From Eubacterium sp. (lineage in GTDB: Bacteria; Bacillota; Clostridia; Lachnospirales; Lachnospiraceae): 59,209 bases of DNA. Below the pieces are notes generated by a model that worked only from the letters and a program-made list of their open reading frames with translations, was not told where the DNA came from and did not search any database. This document shows positions 51,852 through 59,209 of the stretch, piece after piece (positions within the stretch are counted from its first letter, which is position 1; each line of letters opens with the position of its first letter). The stretch lies in NCBI GenBank assembly GCA_022796875.1, contig JAAWJJ010000016.1:1-59209 (forward strand), given 5' to 3'. A program made the translations under genes and the position numbers.

Positions 51852-52409
51852 ATGGAAAAAACGGAGAGAAAAGAACCGGCATTGACCAGCAACTGCAGTT
51901 TTACCGGTATCAGGCCTGCAATGGCGGATTTGCCGTATCCGCCGTTACAGGTGAAAGAGAAAAACCAACGGTATGCGGAATTGCTGAGTATGGACTATTG
52001 CGGTCCGGTTTCGGAATTATCGGCGATTACTCAGTACATTAATAATGAAAACCGTCTGTTCTGTGAGGCGTGCCCCGTAGCAAGAATGTTGTTGGGAATT
52101 GCGGTTGCGGAGATGATGCATTTACAAAAACTCGGCGAGATGATCCATCTGCTTGGCGGAAGCGTGGATTTTATAGCAAAACAGCCGGGCGGAAGACAGA
52201 AAATGTGGACGCCTGCATATCTGACGATACCGAAACAGAGTATTGAGATGATACGTGCGGATATAGAAAGCGAAAGAGGAGCAATCCATCAATATGCCAT
52301 GCACATAAAAGAAATAAACGACGAATATGTTAACGCCGTACTGGCCAGAATTATAAAGGATGAAGAGTACCATATCATGCTGCTTCAAGCCATGGCAGAG
52401 TCCCTGTAA
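51852..52409 (+). CDS. ferritin-like diiron protein
   Basis: A 185-residue four-helix protein. Ligand pattern: E in GPVSELSAITQYINNE, E-x-x-H in AVAEMMHLQKLGE, E in ADIESERGAIHQY and E-x-x-H in IIKDEEYHIMLLQ. This is the classic ferritin/manganese-catalase/rubrerythrin-like two-metal site. It could act in iron storage, peroxide removal or as an oxidoreductase. The conserved CEACP between helices is unusual. The ATG has no strong Shine-Dalgarno, and ATG 51852 is used because the frame is open from there. Confidence 0.75.
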   Translation: MEKTERKEPALTSNCSFTGIRPAMADLPYPPLQVKEKNQRYAELLSMDYCGPVSELSAITQYINNENRLFCEACPVARMLLGIAVAEMMHLQKLGEMIHLLGGSVDFIAKQPGGRQKMWTPAYLTIPKQSIEMIRADIESERGAIHQYAMHIKEINDEYVNAVLARIIKDEEYHIMLLQAMAESL

Positions 52410-52533
52410 AAAGTTCCTGTTAATGCTGCGTTAGGCAGCCAGGCGCAGTATTGAAAGGAAACAGGAAACTGGGATAGGGAAAATAAAGCGTGCGTTCCGG
52501 TTTGGCGGCAGAGAGGAAGTATAGATCGAATTT
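52410..52533 (+). other. short non-coding stretch before the cas locus
   Basis: Contains GCTGCGTTAGGCAGC-type hairpins and no convincing ORF. I see no further signal. Confidence 0.4.
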
Positions 52534-52584
52534 GCAGATAAGACAGAGGAATTACTTTGTTTTATCTGCTTTTTTTATTTTTTT
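52534..52584 (+). terminator. strong terminator upstream of cas12a
   Basis: 12-bp stem GCAGATAAGACA (52534-52545) / TGTTTTATCTGC (52558-52569) with one G-U, followed by TTTTTTTATTTTTTT. It isolates the CRISPR-Cas locus from the ferritin-like gene. Confidence 0.88.
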
Positions 52585-52625
52585 AGATTTTTTTGTACGT
52601 ATTTCTGTAATTCTGACCTGTTTTG

Positions 52626-52634
52626 TGTTACAAT
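52626..52634 (+). promoter_or_regulatory. extended -10 promoter of the cas operon
   Basis: TG-T-TACAAT (52626-52634) fits an extended -10 (TGnTATAAT). The matching -35 region (TGTAAT at 52606-52611) is weak. It lies 69 nt before the first ATG. Confidence 0.5.
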
Positions 52635-52703
52635 AATAAAACAAAAGTTTTTTCGGTTGTATTTACCTGTTTGTAAAGGGAGTTTATTACGGAAGAGGAG
52701 AGA

Positions 52704-55700
52704 ATGTTAATGCAGAAAAATAACGGAAAAATAGCAGATAATTTGATAGGAATATATCCGGTGTCAAAAACGTTGCGTTTTGAATTGAAGCCGGTTGGAA
52801 AAACACAGTATTATATAGAAAAGCATGGAATATTAGAGGATGATTTTAAACGGGCAGAGAATTATAAAAGGGTAAAAAAAGTAATTGACAGATATCATAA
52901 GTATTTTATTGATGATGCATTAAAAGGAATTCAAATGGAAGGATTGGAAACGTATTATAAATTGTACAAAAAACCCAGCCGTAGCGATCATGATGAAAAA
53001 GATTTTCGGAAAATACAGGCATCGTTGCGCAAACAGATTGTGAAATGTTTTTCAGGTCATCCGCATTATAAATATCTCTTTAAAAAGGAGCTGATACAAA
53101 ATGTCCTGGTTGAATTTACAGAAGATAACTCGGAGGAACAGGAACTGATAAAGTCTTTTCATGATTTTACAACATACTTTGACGGATTTCACCAAAACAG
53201 AAAAAATATGTATTCTGACGAGGAGAAAACAACGGCAATTGCGTATCGTGTCATACATCAAAATCTGCCAAAGTATATTGATAATATGAATATATTTTAT
53301 GAAATACAAAATATGGCTCTATGGGACGATATTAAAGATTTGTTACATGATTTACAAACAAGGATTGATATCACTGCAATAGAAGACTATTTTGTGATCA
53401 ATGGGTTCCATAAAGTAGTTACTCAAAAAGGGATAGATATTTATAATGCAATTTTAGGCGCTTTCAGTCCTGATGATAAGACGAAAATAAAAGGTTTGAA
53501 TGAATATATAAATTTGTACAACCAGAAGTACAAAACAAAAATTCCGAAGTTAAAACCGCTATTTAAGCAGATTTTAAGCGATAGAGATAAAATATCTTTT
53601 ATTCCGGAACAGTTTGAGTCGGATGCGGAAGTGTTGGAAGCAGTGGATTCTTTTTATCATAGCTTGAAGCAGTCTGTAATAGAAAATGAAGATTTGTTAA
53701 ATATAAGAGGACTGTTATGGAATCTGCCAGCGTATGACCTGACAAAAATATTTTTAAAAAACGATACTTCCATATCGGCAATATCAAATCACTTATTTGG
53801 GGATTGGTCATATATTTCCAGAGCGCTTCAGGAAAGATATGATTCTGAAAATGCGGGAAAAAGTAAACAGAAAGCAAGCTATGAAGAAAAGAAAGAGAAA
53901 ATGCTTGCAAAAGTGAAAGCGTATTCTATTGGGGAGTTAAATACTGTTGCTGAAAAGTTTTTGAGGCATGCAGGCCATATAGAGGAGTATTTTGAAGACA
54001 GGGTTACGGAAATACTTGAAAAACTGCATTGTGCATATGAATCATGTGTAATCCTGCATAACAGGGAACTGTTAAAAAGAAAGTCTTTGAATCAAAACAG
54101 ACAGGCAGTTACAGAATTGAAATATCTGTTAGATGCTGTGAAAGAACTGCAGCGGCTGTTAAAACCGCTTATGGTGGGACAGGAAGAAGCGGTTAAAGAC
54201 GAGGTTTTTTATGCAGAACTTTTACGTATATGGGAAGATCTTGATCCTGTTACCCCATTGTATAATAAGGTGCGTAATTATGTGACTAAAAAACCGTATT
54301 CTCTGGAAAAGATAAAATTGAATTTTTATAAATCAACGTTACTGGACGGTTGGGATAAAAATAAAGAAAAAGACAATCTCGGCATTATTCTGTTAAAAGA
54401 CGGACAGTATTTTCTGGGAATTATGAACAGAAATAGTAATAAAATAATAGATGATGCACCCGATGCCGGAACGGATAGCGTATACAAAAAGATGGAGTAT
54501 AAATTATTGCCGGGGCCGAATAAAATGCTGCCAAAAGTTTTTTTCTCAAAGTCACGGATAGACGAATTTGCGCCAGACAGCCGTTTAAAAGAAAATTATG
54601 ATAAAGGAACGCACAAAAAAGGCGATAATTTTAATTTGACAGACTGCCATGAATTAATTGATTTTTTTAAAAAATCATTGAAAAAGCATGAGGATTGGTC
54701 GCGGTTTGATTTTGAATTTTCTGATACCGAAACATACAAAGACATAAGCGGATTTTATAGGGAGGTCGAAGACCAGGGATACAAAATGACGTTTAAAAAT
54801 ATTGACGAATCATATATTGACAGCCTGGTGAGCGAGGGAAAACTGTATCTATTCCAGATATATAATAAAGATTTTTCGCCATACAGTAAAGGTACAAAAA
54901 ACCTGCACACATTATATTGGGAAATGTTGTTTTCGCCGCAGAATCTGCGGGATGTCGTATATAAGTTAAACGGACAGGCCGAAGTGTTTTACAGAAAGGC
55001 AAGTATTAAAGAAGAAGATATGATCATACATAAGGCGGATTTGCCAATAAAAAATAAAGACCCGCTAAACGATAAGAGAGAAAGTGTATTTGAATACGAC
55101 ATTGTGAAAGACAGGCGTTTTACCTGTGATAAATACCAGTTCCATGTACCGGTTACTATGAACTTTCAGGCGAGGGGAGAATATTACTTTAACCGCAAAG
55201 TAAACCGCCTGATTCATGACGCGGACGATTTGCATATTATTGGAATTGACAGAGGCGAACGAAACCTTTTATATTTGTGCATGATAGATTTACAGGGAAG
55301 TATCGTAAAGCAAATGTCGTTAAATGAAATTCTTTCATATGACCAAAATAAGCAGGAGCATAAAAGAGATTACCATCAGATGCTTAAATCAAGAGAAGAT
55401 GAGAATAAAAGCGCGCGCCAGAACTGGCAAACCGTTAATACGATCAAAGAACTAAAAGAAGGGTATCTGAGCCAGGTAATTCACGTAATAGCAAAATTAA
55501 TGATAGAATATAATGCAATTGTCGTTTTAGAGGATTTAAACTTTGGTTTTAAACGGGGACGGCAAAAATTTGAAAGGCAGGTATATCAGAAATTTGAAAA
55601 AATGCTCATTGATAAGTTAAATTATCTTGTAGATAAAACAAAAGATGCAGATGAAAATGGAGGGTTGCTTCGTGCATATCAGCTTACCGACCAGTTTAAA

Positions 55701-56417
55701 AGTTTTCAGCAGTTGGGCAAACAATCAGGTTTCCTTTATTATATTCCTGCATGGAATACAAGCAGAATAGATCCAACCACAGGTTTTGTCAATTTGTTTT
55801 ATACGAAATATGAGTCTGTTGAAAAATCGAGAGATTTTATAAAAAAATTTGAGTTAATTACATATAATGAGAACAGGGATTATTTTGAATTTGCGTTTGA
55901 TTATTCCGTATTTACATCAAAAGCGGAAGGAAGCAGATTGAAATGGATGGTATGCTCTGCGGGAGAACGCATAGAAGCATGTAGAAACCCGGAAAAAAAT
56001 AACGAATGGGATACGCGGACGGTTGATCTGACAGACAGTTTGAAAAAGCTGTTCCATGATTATGAAATATCCATTTCTGACGGTGATTTGCGTCATAAAA
56101 TGTTGGGTATTGAAAAGGCGGATTTTTATAAAAAGTTTATGAAATTATATTCCCTGATCGTTCAGATGCGAAATAGCGATGCCAAAGAGGATAAGCTTGT
56201 TTCGCCTGTATTAAATGAATATGGAGAATTTTTTGAAACAGGAAAAGATGCGGACAAGCCGTTGGATGCAGATGCTAACGGAGCATATAATATTGCCCGG
56301 AAAGGACTTTGGATGATTGAAAAAATTAAAAATACAGATATCGGACAGTTGGATAAAATAAAACTTGCCGTATCAAATAAAGAATGGTTAAAATATGCTC
56401 AGGAGCACACGTTATGA
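52704..56417 (+). CDS. cas12a: CRISPR-associated endonuclease Cas12a (Cpf1), type V-A
   Basis: RNA-guided nuclease that processes its own crRNA and cuts DNA next to a T-rich PAM, with one RuvC site for both strands. 1237 residues, the usual size. REC lobe about 30-590. The crRNA-processing region HKADLPIKNKDPLN...YDIVKDRRF lies at about 773-815. RuvC-I D849 (GIDRGERNLLYL), RuvC-II E943 (VLEDLNFGF) and RuvC-III D1190 (DADANGAYN) are all present, as is the Nuc-domain R1156 (QMRNS). The protein looks fully active. GAGGAG at 52695-52700 serves ATG 52704 or 52710. The end overlaps cas4 by ATGA. The DNA is more AT-rich than most neighbours. Confidence 0.97.
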   Translation: MLMQKNNGKIADNLIGIYPVSKTLRFELKPVGKTQYYIEKHGILEDDFKRAENYKRVKKVIDRYHKYFIDDALKGIQMEGLETYYKLYKKPSRSDHDEKDFRKIQASLRKQIVKCFSGHPHYKYLFKKELIQNVLVEFTEDNSEEQELIKSFHDFTTYFDGFHQNRKNMYSDEEKTTAIAYRVIHQNLPKYIDNMNIFYEIQNMALWDDIKDLLHDLQTRIDITAIEDYFVINGFHKVVTQKGIDIYNAILGAFSPDDKTKIKGLNEYINLYNQKYKTKIPKLKPLFKQILSDRDKISFIPEQFESDAEVLEAVDSFYHSLKQSVIENEDLLNIRGLLWNLPAYDLTKIFLKNDTSISAISNHLFGDWSYISRALQERYDSENAGKSKQKASYEEKKEKMLAKVKAYSIGELNTVAEKFLRHAGHIEEYFEDRVTEILEKLHCAYESCVILHNRELLKRKSLNQNRQAVTELKYLLDAVKELQRLLKPLMVGQEEAVKDEVFYAELLRIWEDLDPVTPLYNKVRNYVTKKPYSLEKIKLNFYKSTLLDGWDKNKEKDNLGIILLKDGQYFLGIMNRNSNKIIDDAPDAGTDSVYKKMEYKLLPGPNKMLPKVFFSKSRIDEFAPDSRLKENYDKGTHKKGDNFNLTDCHELIDFFKKSLKKHEDWSRFDFEFSDTETYKDISGFYREVEDQGYKMTFKNIDESYIDSLVSEGKLYLFQIYNKDFSPYSKGTKNLHTLYWEMLFSPQNLRDVVYKLNGQAEVFYRKASIKEEDMIIHKADLPIKNKDPLNDKRESVFEYDIVKDRRFTCDKYQFHVPVTMNFQARGEYYFNRKVNRLIHDADDLHIIGIDRGERNLLYLCMIDLQGSIVKQMSLNEILSYDQNKQEHKRDYHQMLKSREDENKSARQNWQTVNTIKELKEGYLSQVIHVIAKLMIEYNAIVVLEDLNFGFKRGRQKFERQVYQKFEKMLIDKLNYLVDKTKDADENGGLLRAYQLTDQFKSFQQLGKQSGFLYYIPAWNTSRIDPTTGFVNLFYTKYESVEKSRDFIKKFELITYNENRDYFEFAFDYSVFTSKAEGSRLKWMVCSAGERIEACRNPEKNNEWDTRTVDLTDSLKKLFHDYEISISDGDLRHKMLGIEKADFYKKFMKLYSLIVQMRNSDAKEDKLVSPVLNEYGEFFETGKDADKPLDADANGAYNIARKGLWMIEKIKNTDIGQLDKIKLAVSNKEWLKYAQEHTL

Positions 56418-56974
56418 TGGATGATGCAATTATCATATCAAATTTAAATGATTTTATATTTTGCCCTGTTTCCATATATTTCCATAATTTATATGGAAAC
56501 AGGAATACTATTTCCTACCAGACTGCGGCGCAGATAAATGGTTCCAGTGCACATGAGGCTATTGATAACGGGACTTACTCCACAAGAAAAAATATAATTA
56601 CATCAATTGACGTATATTGTGAAACATACAATCTGGTAGGAAAAATTGATATTTATGATAGTAATCGAAAAATGTTAATAGAACGTAAACGGCAGATCAG
56701 GAAAATATATGACGGATACATATTTCAATTATTTGCGCAGTATTTTGCAATGAAAGAAATGGGCTATGAGGTAAAACGATTACAGTTTTATAGTATGACT
56801 GATAATAAAACTTATCCGGTTAAGCTTCCACAGGAAGATTTGGATATGTTTGAGAAATTTGAAGATGTGATACAAAGAATAAAGACTTTTAAAATGGAAG
56901 ACTTTCAACAGCAAAATATTGAAAAATGCAAAAACTGTATTTATGAGTCGGCATGCGACAGAGGATTAAAATGA
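56414..56974 (+). CDS. cas4: CRISPR-associated exonuclease Cas4
   Basis: PD-(D/E)XK nuclease with an Fe-S cluster; trims prespacers and selects those next to the right PAM before integration. 186 residues. C17 (FCPVS) plus C172, C175 and C181 (CKNCIYESAC) hold the cluster. H47, D79 (VGKIDIYD), E90 and K92 (LIERKRQ) form the nuclease site. Its ATG overlaps the cas12a stop (ATGA), and its stop overlaps the cas1 start in the same way, so all three are translationally coupled. Confidence 0.95.
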   Translation: MMDDAIIISNLNDFIFCPVSIYFHNLYGNRNTISYQTAAQINGSSAHEAIDNGTYSTRKNIITSIDVYCETYNLVGKIDIYDSNRKMLIERKRQIRKIYDGYIFQLFAQYFAMKEMGYEVKRLQFYSMTDNKTYPVKLPQEDLDMFEKFEDVIQRIKTFKMEDFQQQNIEKCKNCIYESACDRGLK

Positions 56975-57939
56975 TAGATCAGACAGATTTTTCTAAAAAA
57001 CAATTTGTATTTTATTTTCCATGTAAGGGAGATAAAATGTCGTTTCAAAATGATAATCTTGTAATTAAGGATAAAGACAGGAAAATTAAATTTCAGGTTA
57101 CCTGTTACCGTATTTTTATTGTATTTGTGGTTGGTGATACAACGATCACAACCGGATTATTAAACAGGGCCGATAAATTTGGTTTTTCTTTGTGCCTGAT
57201 GAATCGAAATATGAAAGTTTATAAGTTTATATCAGCAAGAATGGAAGGAAATACATTGCTTCGTAAACGTCAATATACTTATGAAAGCATGGAATTAGGA
57301 CAGTATATTATTTTGAATAAACTACTAAATCAAAGAAAGGCGCTTATGGGATTTCGGAAAAAGACCGGTCTGACAGTAGATGCGATCCGGTTTCTGGATG
57401 AACATATAAAAAAGCTGCAGTCAGAATCTTTGGATATGAATACGATATTGGGAATAGAAGGTTCTGCAGCCAGAGTATATTTCCCTCAAATGTTTGATAA
57501 CGTAAAGTGGGCAGGACGAAAACCGAGGATAAAGAATGATTATATTAATGCTGCTTTGGATATAGGTTACACGATTTTGTTTAATGTTATCGATGCTTTG
57601 CTGAATGTATATGGATTTGACGAGTATTACGGTGTTTTACACAGATGTTTTTATATGAGAAAATCTTTGGTATGTGATTTGATGGAGCCGTTAAGGCCTG
57701 TTATTGATTATACATTAAGAAAATCAATTAACCTAAAGCAAATAAAAGAAGAGGATTTTAAAGTATTTGATAAACGCTATGTTCTGGAATGGAAAAAATC
57801 ACCTGAATATTCGCAGATTTTTCTGAAAGCGATATTGGAATACAGGAACGAACTGTTTCTCTATATTCAGGGATATTACAGGGCGTTTATGAAACAGAAA
57901 CCAGTAACGGAATTTCCTGTGATTAATTATAAAGGATGA
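56971..57939 (+). CDS. cas1: CRISPR integrase Cas1
   Basis: Integrates new spacers at the leader end of the array, as a complex with Cas2. 322 residues. Beta-rich N-terminal domain, then a helical catalytic domain with E163 (GIEGSAARVYF), H224 (YGVLHRCFYMRKS) and D236 (LVCDLMEPLRP). The triad is complete. The short C-terminal tail EFPVINYKG is plain. The start ATG overlaps the cas4 stop codon. It is 10 nt upstream of cas2. Confidence 0.96.
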   Translation: MIDQTDFSKKQFVFYFPCKGDKMSFQNDNLVIKDKDRKIKFQVTCYRIFIVFVVGDTTITTGLLNRADKFGFSLCLMNRNMKVYKFISARMEGNTLLRKRQYTYESMELGQYIILNKLLNQRKALMGFRKKTGLTVDAIRFLDEHIKKLQSESLDMNTILGIEGSAARVYFPQMFDNVKWAGRKPRIKNDYINAALDIGYTILFNVIDALLNVYGFDEYYGVLHRCFYMRKSLVCDLMEPLRPVIDYTLRKSINLKQIKEEDFKVFDKRYVLEWKKSPEYSQIFLKAILEYRNELFLYIQGYYRAFMKQKPVTEFPVINYKG

Positions 57940-57949
57940 GAAAAATAAA

Positions 57950-58222
57950 ATGATTGTAATCAGTTATGATATTTCAAATGATAAATTACGGACAAAATTT
58001 TCCAAATATTTGAACCGTTTTGGGCACCGTATTCAATACTCTGTTTTTGAAATAGATAACAGCAGCAAATTACTGAATAATATTATCTGTGATATTGAAA
58101 ATAAGTATGCAAAGAGTTTTAGAGAAGAGGATAGCGTCTACATATTTAAGTTATCTGCCAGTTGTGAGGTTGTTCGATACGGATATGCAAAACATGAAGA
58201 AGAGGATATACTGATTGTTTGA
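57950..58222 (+). CDS. cas2: CRISPR-associated protein Cas2
   Basis: A 90-residue ferredoxin-fold partner of Cas1 in spacer acquisition. The start MIVISYDISNDKLRTKFSKYL has the family's VxYDI(S/P)xxKxR pattern with the Asp at position 7. GHRIQYSVFEID is the second strand. GGATGAG precedes the ATG. The leader and array begin directly after the stop. Confidence 0.95.
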   Translation: MIVISYDISNDKLRTKFSKYLNRFGHRIQYSVFEIDNSSKLLNNIICDIENKYAKSFREEDSVYIFKLSASCEVVRYGYAKHEEEDILIV

Positions 58223-58229
58223 TAAAAGA

Positions 58230-58258
58230 TTGCAAAGCGCCGACTGAATATGTATAAT
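58230..58258 (+). promoter_or_regulatory. promoter in the CRISPR leader
   Basis: TTGCAA at 58230-58235, 17-nt spacer, perfect TATAAT at 58253-58258. Transcription would start near 58265, about 90 nt before repeat 1. This gives the array a promoter separate from the cas operon. Confidence 0.75.
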
Positions 58259-58275
58259 GAAAGAAAGGTTATAAA

Positions 58276-58353
58276 ATGAATTGGTGGTTTTGTACAAAAA
58301 TGCGAGATATAAGAAGGGAAAAACATGATATATTGGTGAAAGTGCCGATATAA
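58276..58353 (+). CDS. possible 25-codon ORF within the CRISPR leader
   Basis: ATG at 58276 with AAAGAAAGG upstream (58260-58268) opens a frame of 25 codons, MNWWFCTKMRDIRREKHDIL then VKVPI. It ends with TAA at 58351-58353, two bases before repeat 1. It is downstream of the leader promoter, so it would be on the pre-crRNA. The peptide starts with two Trp and is basic. No homologue is known to me. It may be chance, since the leader is AT-rich with few stops, and no function is claimed. Confidence 0.3.
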   Translation: MNWWFCTKMRDIRREKHDILVKVPI

Positions 58354-58355
58354 GA

Positions 58356-59209
58356 GTTTTGTAACCTTGAAAAATTTCTACTGTTGTAGATAGGGTGCGA
58401 ATTTACTTACCAGAATTGTTTTGTAACCTTGAAAAATTTCTACTGTTGTAGATCTGCCTGGCGTCGAAAATCCATATCGGGTTTTGTAACCTTGAAAAAT
58501 TTCTACTGTTGTAGATTGTTCGGACAGCCTTTCAACAACCGGAAGTTTTGTAACCTTGAAAAATTTCTACTGTTGTAGATTTGGGTCTTCCGCTTCGCAC
58601 GATATCTGTTTTGTAACCTTGAAAAATTTCTACTGTTGTAGATGAGAGGATGCAAACAACAGTGAATTTTTGTTTTGTAACCTTGAAAAATTTCTACTGT
58701 TGTAGATAAAAATCCTTTGAACATGTCCTGCATCGTTTTGTAACCTTGAAAAATTTCTACTGTTGTAGATATACTCATAAAGTCTGTAGTCCACATCGTT
58801 TTGTAACCTTGAAAAATTTCTACTGTTGTAGATGTCCGCAAGTATTAACACTGGGGTTTTCGTTTTGTAACCTTGAAAAATTTCTACTGTTGTAGATCAA
58901 TGACAAAAAAATCTTCACCCTTATGTTTTGTAACCTTGAAAAATTTCTACTGTTGTAGATTGGGAAGAGAAAGTGCATATACGCGAAGTTTTGTAACCTT
59001 GAAAAATTTCTACTGTTGTAGATAGCTATTTGCAGAACTTCCTCGGTGCGTTTTGTAACCTTGAAAAATTTCTACTGTTGTAGATCTCGCTGAATCCTTA
59101 CTATTCTTCACGTTTTGTAACCTTGAAAAATTTCTACTGTTGTAGATAGCTATTTGCAGAACTTCCTCGGTGCGTTTTGTAACCTTGAAAAATTTCTACT
59201 GTTGTAGAT
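58356..59209 (+). CRISPR. type V-A CRISPR array, 14 repeats and 13 spacers, continuing past the window
   Basis: Fourteen identical 36-nt repeats start GTTTTGTAACC and end TTTCTACTGTTGTAGAT, the Cas12a hairpin TCTAC-TGTT-GTAGA. Repeat starts: 58356, 58418, 58481, 58545, 58608, 58672, 58735, 58798, 58862, 58925, 58988, 59050, 59112, 59174. Spacers are 26-28 nt. Spacer 11 (59024-59049) and spacer 13 (59148-59173) are identical; spacer 12 lies between. The window ends on the last base of repeat 14, so the true length is unknown. The leader end is at left, next to cas2, so spacer 1 should be the newest. Confidence 0.99.

Noticed and set aside
58223-58355. Search for a tracrRNA or anti-repeat near the array
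   Set aside because: No partial repeat or complementary stretch was seen in the leader or between cas genes; Cas12a needs no tracrRNA.
58503-58851. Minus-strand ORFs across the CRISPR array with a repeated YNSRNFSRLQN peptide
   Set aside because: They are translations of the CRISPR repeats themselves; the period and sequence follow the 36-nt repeat.
1-59209. tRNA and rRNA genes
   Set aside because: No GTTCRANNC-type T-arm in a cloverleaf context and no rRNA-like sequence noticed; a tRNAscan run would be decisive.

Overview
The window looks like a chromosomal segment of a gut-type Clostridia, most likely a Lachnospiraceae. Four things point there: gene order rpmE - DUF1385/YqhQ - prmC - prfA, a butyryl-CoA:acetate-type CoA-transferase, a PD-(D/E)XK (Rpn-type) transposase relic of the kind common in that family, and a type V-A CRISPR-Cas locus with a Cas12a that reads like the Lachnospiraceae enzymes. 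No rRNA or tRNA gene was seen. The assignment comes from protein families recognised by eye, with no database search.

Layout. 1-4.4 kb: translation genes (L31, PrmC, RF1) behind a mobile-looking 230-nt repeat. 4.5-13.9 kb: YfhO membrane protein, CoA-transferase, Zn-macrodomain protein, an old-yellow-enzyme-type ene-reductase and a Na/Pi transporter with a candidate Pho box. 14-18.1 kb: two hybrid histidine kinases, the first with Tyr in place of the phospho-accepting His. 18.2-24.5 kb (minus): one probable operon xpaC-telA-AEC transporter-glutamate-cysteine ligase-ATP-grasp ligase. 24.7-26 kb: decayed Rpn nuclease, second copy of the 230-nt repeat, then a promoter, a preQ1-I-like riboswitch and a terminator in front of a radical SAM gene and a queuosine-precursor transporter gene. 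27.5-34 kb: LysR, membrane-anchored amidase, THUMP methyltransferase, endonuclease IV, truncated merR, gutted Fe-alcohol dehydrogenase, MecA, truncated Dam. 34-40.6 kb: PucR regulator divergent from a four-gene set (NMO-like flavoprotein, 2x[4Fe-4S] ferredoxin, AprA/fumarate-reductase-like flavoprotein, PhlG/phloretin-hydrolase-like C-C hydrolase), then a broken MATE pump. 40.6-52.4 kb: mixed housekeeping and accessory genes (flavodoxin, MBL hydrolase, argS, aroC, tgt, yajC, SDR, ferritin-like). 52.6-59.2 kb: cas12a-cas4-cas1-cas2, a short leader and a CRISPR array that runs off the window end.

How it works together. The CRISPR locus is complete for both adaptation and interference, with cas genes coupled by ATGA overlaps. 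It is fenced off by a strong terminator. Its leader has its own promoter and a possible 25-codon ORF ending two bases before repeat 1. Queuosine salvage is supported at two places: the riboswitch-controlled radical SAM/transporter pair and tgt. The PucR cluster suggests anaerobic breakdown of an acylphloroglucinol-like or flavonoid-like compound.

The window also holds an unusual number of genes broken by internal deletion (Rpn, merR/Fe-ADH, dam, MATE, an AAA ATPase). Short tandem duplications cross several stop codons.
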